NCBI GenBank assembly: GCA_015499995.1
Contig: JADNRV010000024.1
Location: 372,001-436,000 of the forward strand
Reading direction: 5' to 3'
Source of the DNA: Flammula alnicola
Lineage: Eukaryota; Basidiomycota; Agaricomycetes; Agaricales; Strophariaceae
Length of the DNA: 64,000 nt
Shown here: positions 56,679-64,000 of the stretch, piece after piece
Numbering within the stretch: position 1 is the first letter of the stretch
Layout: each line of letters opens with the position of its first letter
Program-made: the position numbers and the translations under genes
Notes under the pieces: model-generated
Told to the model about the DNA's origin: nothing
The model's database searches: none
Seen by the model: the letters and a program-made list of their open reading frames with translations, nothing else

Positions 56679-57630
56679 ATGATTCTTACTTGCTACTACT
56701 GCAACAAAGACCTGCCCAGCAATCAGATGAAACGTTGCTCGCGATGCCTGTAAGTACCTTCCTTTATCGCCGAGGCCAAGTTCACGAGCCGGAATCGCTC
56801 CCATATGCAGCCTAGTAACATATTGTGTGAGTTTCCTGGGATTTGGACACTTTGAACCGCTTGCTTATATCAGAAAAATTAGTCTAAAGAGTGCCAAGCT
56901 ATCTCGTGGAAAGCCAGTCACAAGCAAAACTGCAAAATTCATCCCTCCATTGCATCTCCGACCGACCCAGACAAACCCGTTTCCAAGGCTGAGCGACCAA
57001 AAAAATCGACTCCCGAGTGGGTTGATCTCGAAATGGATCGGGCTCTTTCTCGCTGGTTGCAGCTTTGGCGCTCTTGTTTTCGGTCCTGGACAATAATCGC
57101 CCTGGATCTAGCGAACCACCCGCCTGAGAGAGTCATGACGCATTGGTAATTGGCTGCTCCTTTGAGATTAATTACAGTCGCAGAAAACTCATGGGATTCT
57201 TAGCATGCAACTCATCGTTCAGCCCCACAACATCGAAGGCGATCCTGCCAAACGATATCACGTTGGCAAACGTCTTTGAGCGTCTTGTTCATACGCAGCT
57301 CATTTATCTCATCCACAGGTCGTTCAGGCCTCGGTCGTCTCGATATCCGATGTCCAGGCTGTGTGGCCTGAGCTCCATGTTTCTATTGACCCGACAGACT
57401 TCAGATGCCTGCGATTTGTGGTGATTCTGCAGGACGACAACGGAGAGGCGAGGAGGCTGCGCCTCGTCCACTGGAACGACCTCAATGTCGATCAATGGCG
57501 GAAGATAGACAAGGCGAGCAGTGCCTCGCTGGGAGGGCCAGAGTCTGGGTGGGCGCAGGCTTTGATGGACGCTGTAGCTTCGAGGAGTCCCAAAGAGGTC
57601 GAAGAGATGCTTGGCAAGAACCGAGCATAG
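56679..57630 (+). CDS. N-terminal MYND zinc-finger protein
   Basis: Exon 1 (56679-56749) gives MILTCYYCNKDLPSNQMKRC followed by SRC. A 16-nt micro-exon (56811-56826) adds LLVTYC across the junction, and exon 3 (from 56883) continues SKECQAISWKASHKQNC. Together they form a complete MYND finger at the N-terminus. The following helix-rich part (WVDLEMDRALSRWLQLWRSC) is usual in basidiomycete MYND proteins. The last exons, 57178-57261 (SQKTHGILSMQLIVQPHNIE) and 57319-57630 (ending EEMLGKNRA), join through a GTTGGC donor. The junction from exon 3 to 57178 keeps frame only with a poor GTCATG donor at 57132; the stronger GTAATT at 57146 shifts frame. So either the splice is unusual or the gene has a recent lesion. 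Protein-interaction role inferred. Confidence 0.68.
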
Positions 57631-57769
57631 GTGGTTGTGGGATGGGTGAAGATGTTTGTACGATAGTATGTGGCTTCCAATATCTCCAAATGCACTCCTC
57701 TCTGGAGCTGCTTCCTTTAGGATACCATGCGTTTCGTTCTTTGGTGGTGATTCAATATTCAGCACCTGT

Positions 57770-57940
57770 TCATCGACACCGCGTGTGCGACTTTATTCGA
57801 CAGCCTAGCATGGATCGCCTCGAATCAGCGTCATCCATGAATGGAAGAGTGACATAAATACCTCGCTGGCCAACAGCGTTATCAATCTGTTCGTTAAACG
57901 TCCCATCAGTAATCAGAACGTTGCGCGGATTGGTGAACAT
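57770..57940 (-). pseudogene. 5' fragment of a third NACHT paralogue
   Basis: The ATG at 57940 opens MFTNPRNVLITDGTFNEQID, then NAVGQR and a splice-like G/GTATTT at 57862, exactly as exon 1 of the NACHT genes. The intron resembles theirs, including SRRSMLG just before the acceptor (CTATG/CATGCTAG). Just after the acceptor (GGCTG) homology stops and the NACHT core is absent. Upstream, a TTAGATAAGATG motif and a CACGAGGCCGTGG box match the NACHT promoters. Only promoter, exon 1 and intron 1 were duplicated or survive. Confidence 0.8.
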
Positions 57941-58122
57941 GACTGTTGGTTCGAATAGAAGGTGGTTAAAACAAAACTGTTGATGCGACAAGTTACGAGG
58001 CCAATCGGGACAGGGTAGAAGGGCGAGTGGAACGCGACTGCTACCGTCGGAGGCTAAGATGCTCATGCCCACCTGTCAAAATTGCCACGGCCTCGTGTTC
58101 ACTGTTAAACACGACATCCGCT

Positions 58123-58131
58123 CATCTTATC
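58123..58131 (-). promoter_or_regulatory. GATA motif upstream of the truncated NACHT copy
   Basis: AGATAAGATG on the minus strand, about 190 bp upstream of the ATG at 57940, corresponds in position to the GATAAG clusters of the two larger NACHT genes. Confidence 0.4.
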
Positions 58132-58294
58132 TAACGGGGAAGAACGACGAATGTTCCGAGATATCCGAAATCTCGGAATGGTGTAGAGCATATGTATTGC
58201 TGGGCTGGACGACCAACGCTAAGAAGTCTACAAGGAGGATAACACCTAATAAGGATTATCGTGATCACCTCTGACCTCCGTGGTGGTGTTCATT

Positions 58295-59832
58295 TCAATA
58301 GATATTGGGTTGTGTTGCTGCACGTATCAGGTCACGAAGATTGATTATCGACATTGGAATTCTACGACTCACTGTGCCAGATGAAAAGCCTGTGGAGGAA
58401 CCTGCCTTACGATGCCCAAGTCGGGATGGGAGTTCCACTGAAGCAGTCGTGGAATCCATTTTTCTCAAAGAGATCCGGGCGTTGAGCCTACAATAAATAG
58501 ACCGCGTGAGTGCGGGTGCGGATGAGGGGCGGGTAAAGTAGCCATACGCAGAAAGGAGAGAGTTGGAATAAACTGTCAGTGAAAAAAATATGAGCTTCAA
58601 ATCGACTTGAAGGTTAATAATAATAGGAAATTACTTTTTGCAAGGGACGCGTATGTGGCCAAGGATAGGACTTTGTTATATGAGATCAATGAAATATCTG
58701 TAGATAAGTGGAAGATAATCGGCGGTGCTTACAACTCAGGGGCATAGTTCGATACTGCGAACCAAGTAATAAATTGGCCGCTGTAAGTCGGGAATTGAAT
58801 AGACTCACAACAACAAGGACAAGAACGGAGCCAATGCTGCGACTCGGGCGTTGGCGATGAAGAAAAGTAGGAATATTGCATAGCGGCAAACCTTGTACAC
58901 AGGCCGGTCGCTAATCCATTACAGATTGGTGAGAAGGGAAACATAGACATGTAGGTGATGGAACCCACCCATGGAGTACACAATTAAACGATCAATAAGC
59001 CTCGTCGTCCTAAAAACGCGATGGACATAAACAGGAGATCTAAAGGGAAATAAACACCAAGAAAGTGATCCCCACCTTCGCAGGGACTGTTCCCGCTTTC
59101 GAATCAAAAAGTAAACCATGGCTGTGGCGATAATAATATCAATTATAGCCGCCATCGCGAAGATTGCGTTGAGGATTGAGCGGTATTCAGAAGAATATGC
59201 AATCGCAGTCGGCTCTTGGAACACTCCTATCGCAGCATATAGGCTCAAGCCAGCCCTCGTGATCGCGGCTACCGCACACACCAATCCTATGATGCACCAT
59301 GGGCTGAGAAGAAGGCTCCATACACGATAGGTGAAGAATAACTGTTAGCCCAAAAAAGCGAGAGGTGAAGTCGAGGAGGTAACGAAGAACCAGAACTTGG
59401 AAACTCACTTGAACGAGCATAGTGATAAACGTCCCCATAATCATCGCTCCGCCAAAACCCGGAAATTTGAGCAACTCTTCCGGCCGTCCGTACAATAAAA
59501 TCGTCGTCCTGTAGATATCATACGATATCGCAATCGTATGTCCCAGTTCTAGAAGCCTGGGATCATGTCAGTTGGAGTATGTATGCAAGGATACAAATAG
59601 AACTTACCAAACGCTAGCAACCTTGCCAACCCAGAAAGGAATTAGGTTCGTTACACGCTTTCGACCACGGTGAAAAATCAAGACTTACGAGTGCTTTCAA
59701 TATCAGCCGATCGTCACCGAAACGCGAAAAATAGACGTGGCATTGCATCGTCACGATGCCAAAGAGGAATACCGCGACGGTAGATCCGATTTCTAGGGCA
59801 CCGAAGGTGTTTTGGATAGTGACCCTGGGCAT
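58295..59832 (-). CDS. DUF6534-type seven-helix membrane protein
   Basis: About n=9 short exons; the first ones are 59832-59689, a 14-nt exon 59621-59608, 59556-59409, 59341-59076 and 59009-58969. Hydrophobic helices: GSTVAVFLFGIVTMQCHVYF, GAMIMGTFITMLVQLFFTYRV, IIGLVCAVAAITRAGLSLYA, AIFAMAAIIDIIIATAMVYF, and a region near 58900-58740 whose splicing is less certain (PFLSLLFGQFITWFAV). The family signature TTRLIDRLIVYSM follows helix six, and YSNSLLSALNARISL lies before the cytosolic tail, which ends RAATQPNIY. DUF6534 proteins are numerous in Agaricomycetes and have the topology of a seven-transmembrane receptor; ligand and signalling are unknown. Exon 2 is a micro-exon and the donors are mostly GTAAGT or GTGAGT. 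Confidence 0.75.
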
Positions 59833-60905
59833 GTGGTAATGGGGGCGCGATGCCTGCAGAAGAAGGTGTTAGGAGCAGCGGGAACCTTCAACCCATGGTT
59901 GGAGTTATTTAAGTACGAGGGTAGAGCGCCGGCCCAGACAGATGGAGAAGATTTGGGGCTCACGGGATTGCCACAGGAAGGTTCCGAGACACTAGCTGCT
60001 TCAGATCGGTCCATTTCAGGTCTGAGAAGAGCCCCGTCTAGCCTCCGTCACTATATCAGGAAAGTATTCCTTGTTTAGGAACATAGAATACAATTTTTAC
60101 GGCAATACTTTTCGTATTTGGTCGCCCAAGTCTAAAAGGTTCCTTGGGAGATTTTATAGTCCTCCATCGGCTTGCCGCGATGAGCCAACATTTGGCAACA
60201 TGCAAACAATCAATAGGTCGCGCCACTGTGGCTTGGTCGTGGCGGACGCGTCCAATGCACCAGGCTCATCTGACAGAAAAATATGACTCACAGTATGGTC
60301 CGACAGTAACCTCGGGCTGCAAAACACAAGCGAGTCCTAGTGAAGAGACCTGCACCATGGATGTTAGAGGAGAGCGTTGTCAGGTTCGATTTGTGGCTGG
60401 TGTTGAGAACAGTGCAGAAATCGCGCCTCTCAAGGCGATTGCGGCTGGGAAGACCACGTCTGACGCTAAGCTGTTCTGCGAGAGCAGCACGGCGCTCGAT
60501 GGCTCTGGCCTCAAGTCACCCAGGAAATAAGTTCTACCTGGCAATTCTCAGTGGACCGTTTGGCGTCAATCAAGAACTCGCACCCAGCCAAAGTGTCGTG
60601 CGCTACGGGGCGAGCGCTGCGGTGATGATCAGGAGGAAGGAGAAAGTAGGCAATAACTGCGTGGCGGAGACAACGAAAATTAGTAGATTCAAGTCAAAGA
60701 TCCCATTCCTTGTGCCTTGGATGCCATTGTCAAGCCAACGGAAATGCGGCCCGTTCCCTTTCCTCGTATTTCCGAATGTTTCAGACTCCGCACTTCGTCC
60801 TTTCACTTTTTCCTTCGACGACTGTGTGGGCACGAATATATATTCGACGATCAGGTAAACATCTCCATATAATTTTTATGATCTGAAACTCATGCGAAGT
60901 TTAAG
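59833..60905. other. Intergenic
   Basis: Promoter side of the DUF6534 gene and of the F-box gene at 60906. Several overlapping frames (plus 60144-60530, plus 60340-60858) have no motif. An Ala/Val/Leu-rich minus frame near 60530-60390 might be a relic but was not identifiable. Confidence 0.4.
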
Positions 60906-62581
60906 ATGATTCTTTCAGAAATACCCATCTCAACGTCTCTTGCAGAGGGAAACCGCATTGACATTTCTGACCCAAAAGTTCGCGCAGGGACCGATATCTT
61001 TGGCAATAGTACTGCTACTAGGCCTCCAATCTCGAACTTGGATGCCGATTTACTCTGGAGTATTCTCTCCTTCACCACAGACATAGAAGACGAAGAAGAT
61101 TTCGACTTTCCCGCTCTCCACACCCTCCGACGCGCGTCACAAGTCTGCGTCGCTTGGCGCAATCTCATTATCGCCTCTCCATCTTTGTGGGGCCGTGTTA
61201 TCAACTTTAATTTTCTCCGGCAGCAGGATTGGAGGAACGAAGTCATGCGCCGGACAGCTGGATCGTGGCTTTTCGTGCGAGGCAGCCGCGCTGGGGTTGA
61301 TGGTATCGTGGATGTTATCATATGCCTCCTGGCGGAAAATTGGTCTAGAGTGCGCTGCCTGACCCTGGATCTCTTCCATATAGGGTCCCTCTTCAACCAC
61401 GACTCATGTTTTTGGCGTCTATTAAAGCGTCCAGCGGACGTCTTGGTGTCATTTCAATTGACCTTCCACTCCTTTTACGAGAACACCCCCAACACCGAGA
61501 GCCTTTCTCCTCCCGATTTCATGATTTTCGATAATATCGCGCCTGCATTGCGCTCCTTCTGTGCACCTAACATCAAGTTTGACATACGTGCTCCTTGGAC
61601 ACAGCATATTCGTCGCTTGGGACTGAGTAATCTGTTACCTATCTCCCAGCTGCTGGAGGCGCTCAAACACATGCCTCTCCTTGAAGTGCTGGAGGACCAG
61701 CATTCAAGCGCTCTTACGTATGAAGATGCGACAGTCCCGCTACCCCACGTCACGTTGCCTGGGCTCAAAGAAATTATTTTTCGCACTGAGTTCGATATAC
61801 ACCCTTATATGACTTTCCTCGCTCATCTCACGCCAGCTCAAGGTGTCTGCTTGTCCTTCTCCGCCACTCCTTTCACCGAACAATATATTCCTCACAACCA
61901 AGCAGAGTTAGCAACGGCCGGGCGAATTCTGTCCACATATTCAAGGTCCTTTGGATTATCCGCTAGCGATACCATTCATTTGGTCCTGCTGGGGTATCAA
62001 TTTAAATTGACGGCTTCACTTCCGACTGGGCGTTCATTTTCATTCAATCTGGATTGCACCTCCGCCCATGTAGATTGGGAGCACCCTGAAGATATGCTCG
62101 AGGGCCTTATCGAAGAAATGACCTTCCCTTCTTTTCCCAGTGCTCGGACGTTGACTTTGCTCATCGCCGATTACTATCTCCTACCCTCCAGTCCTAAATT
62201 CATAGAATTTATTCTATCTATCACCTCCGTCCGATATTGGCGACCACGGCCGAAACTCTTCGCTTCCTCCTCGATCTTCCAAATGAAATCCTCAAAATCG
62301 CACTTCCCTTAGTTAAAGGCATATTGGTTGACTGCCCTCGGACTGTTGCAGACGTTTTGGCCATTCAAGCATTCCTCGCATCGAGAATCGAAGTCGGAAG
62401 AGCGGTGTCTTTCCTGGCTCTTGAAATGCGAAATGTTTACGGCTCTGTAAATATGAGATTTCTCGAAGCGAATACGGGTCTGGAGGTCATGATATGCTTT
62501 GACGGAGAAACAATGAGGGATTATGTTTGTGGGAGCGGCAATCCCGACGAATTGATTATCAAACGTCCTGATACGGTCTAG
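60906..62581 (+). CDS. F-box protein gene with a C-terminal frameshift
   Basis: One long frame, 60906-62312 (468 aa), starts MILSEIPISTSLAEGNRIDI. The F-box is split by an acidic loop: PISNLDADLLWSILSFTTDIEDEEDFDF, then LRRASQVCVAWRNLIIASPSLWGR. The middle shows the usual leucine-rich pattern (SRVRCLTLDLFHIGSL, HIRRLGLSNLLPISQLLEAL, LPGLKEIIF). Near 62225-62235 the frame changes: the family-like continuation ILATTAETLRFLL, then DLPNEILKIALPLV and on to KRPDTV, lies in the other frame (62237-62581), with no GT...AG pair that would join it. I read this as a 1- or 2-nt indel that replaces the last 110 or so residues with an unrelated tail of about 28. The F-box itself is intact, so a truncated adaptor may still be made. 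Confidence 0.75.
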
Positions 62582-64000
62582 CAAAGGAGATTCTAAATCA
62601 TTAAACTATGTTTATACATTTCTGAGGATTGCAATTTTCTAGAAACCTTCTCTCTACATTGAGAACATCCTTTTAGAGCATAATTTGCCGAGATGAAAAA
62701 CCATGTTTCAAGGTCCCTTCGTATTCTTCAGGTTCTTTAAAAATTTCAACGACAATTATGTAGGATTGGTCATCGAATTAACCCACCATTTCATTCTGAC
62801 CGCGTCTATTAGTGAGGGTTTGGTACCGGAGGTTTTCCGCCTTACCACTTGCACACTCATACCATTTAGAGTTGAGGGATCTGTCGCGAGGAACCTTCAA
62901 ACCTGACGTCCGTTCGAGGAATTTGAGGCAGTGCAGATAATCATAATCCACTCGCACGAAGTCATGGTCAAAGACGGAAATTCCACAGGTATTCACCACC
63001 TCAAGTCGGGCGTAATTCTCTTCAGTTATCAAGAAATTGATTTATAGCAGGTGGAGGATGGGAAAGGTGTTCACAGAGATTTCATGGTTAAAGATGAGTT
63101 CAGACTCGTCTATTTTGATTGTTGTTAGAAGGTAAAGCAACCAAAGTAGGCCAGCTGCCAGCTGGGGAACAAGAGTTTCTTGAGGGCCGGAAATATCCAA
63201 TTTTGCTTTCATGACATGAGAATCGAAGAGGAGACTAATCCTGCAATAAGCTGGACCCTTGATAGAGGAGCATCCCCAGGATAACTTTGTATCACCAATT
63301 GGAGTCCACGAGTTGTAGTGACTTGGTGCTCAGTAGGTATAAAATATGCTTGTAATGCATATAGTAGAGTAGGCAATCTACCCCACAGTTGATGCTTTAA
63401 AACCAGTGAAAACACTTAAGGGAAAGATTTAATCTTGTCGCACCAGACTAAATTTAATAAAGACCAACATTTGATGCTTCAAAATGGCTTTGTGATCACT
63501 GCAAGTTTGAGGAGTAGTTAACTAAGAGTTTGACACGTGTTTCTGTAAGAGTGTAGTGTTGTTATGGTCCAATACATTATCATAATATCTCTCTTTCAGT
63601 GCATCTTGAAAGTAATGTGCACGCACACATCAAACACATGTGTATGCATCAAACACATATGTAAGCATCAAACGTGCATGAACACATCACACGCGCATAA
63701 GCATCAAACGTGCATGAACACATCACACGCGCGTGTATGCATCATGCACTTAAGTCTCAAATATAGATTAGGACTGTTTGGCGAGAGCCTTGGTCGTAAA
63801 GTGCATCGCCACTCACAATGCGTGAAACTCACATGTTCATGGCTAAGATAGAGGACACTAGGAACCAGCACCCTTATGTAAGTCAATTACATAAGTGCCA
63901 AGAGTGGCAAAATGTTCAGTTCGAAAAATTTCAAAAGTTTTCGCATGCTGGAAGGCTCAAAAAAAATACTATAGAGAACTAAAATATTATACTACAGTCT
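62582..64000. other. Intergenic to the window end, with a minisatellite
   Basis: A/T-rich DNA without supported genes. A short tandem repeat lies at 63620-63745. Confidence 0.45.
63620..63745. repeat. Minisatellite with CATCAAAC / ACATCACACGCG units
   Basis: Units of about 36 bp built from CATCAAACGTGCATGAACA and CATCACACGCGCATAAG, about two full and several partial copies, with alternating purine-pyrimidine ACGCGCGTGTATGC tracts. The plus-strand frame over it (63564-63851) is a by-product. Confidence 0.75.

Noticed and set aside
60144..60858. Two overlapping plus-strand frames before the last F-box gene
   Set aside because: Mutually overlapping, no motif, and composition gives no preference for either strand.

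Overview
The window looks like nuclear DNA of a mushroom-forming basidiomycete (Agaricomycetes). Genes are split by short introns of about 45-70 nt with GT...AG ends. The families are typical of that group: NACHT (NLR-like) proteins, FunK1-type kinase relics, F-box proteins, a DUF6534 membrane protein, MYND-finger proteins, a fungal ubiquitin-like-domain (ULD) protein and KDZ-type transposases with CxC5/CxC6-like cysteine clusters. No rRNA, tRNA, CRISPR or bacterial-type operon was seen. Exon borders were worked out by hand from frame continuity and splice consensus, so unusual borders need transcript data.

Layout. 0-10 kb: a partial coiled-coil gene, a P-loop nucleoside-kinase-like gene whose Walker A loop sits on an 11-nt exon, two single-pass membrane proteins, and a dead F-box copy whose intact relative lies at 42-44 kb. 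10.5-13.4 kb: the ULD/zinc-ribbon gene on the minus strand, which runs into a tandem array of about 20 intron-like units separated by exactly 3 nt. 15-21 kb: a decayed F-box/propeller gene, a 453-aa orphan protein, and relics. 21-33 kb: an MYND gene and two paralogous NACHT genes in direct orientation, with a FunK1 relic between them. 33-47 kb: gene-poor, repeat-rich DNA holding a DUF302 gene and a relic of it, an inverted repeat, the intact F-box gene and an intact hAT-like MITE. 47-56.4 kb: a mirror-symmetric four-gene block made of two KDZ-transposase-like genes that diverge from one promoter, each convergent with a GRF-finger/Cys-cluster accessory gene. 56.7-64 kb: a second MYND gene, the 5' end of a third NACHT copy, the DUF6534 gene and a frameshifted F-box gene.

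How the genes may relate. The NACHT copies and the 453-aa orphan share an N-terminal I-x-G-G-x-F type motif, which suggests a common signalling module. The NACHT copies also share GATAAG clusters about 160-230 bp upstream of the start. The KDZ genes and their accessory genes occur twice in the same convergent arrangement, which suggests one two-gene mobile unit. The strongest candidate for something undescribed is the array at 10.9-12.2 kb: read on the minus strand it is a chain of introns whose exons would be single in-frame codons, so any number could be kept or skipped without breaking the frame.
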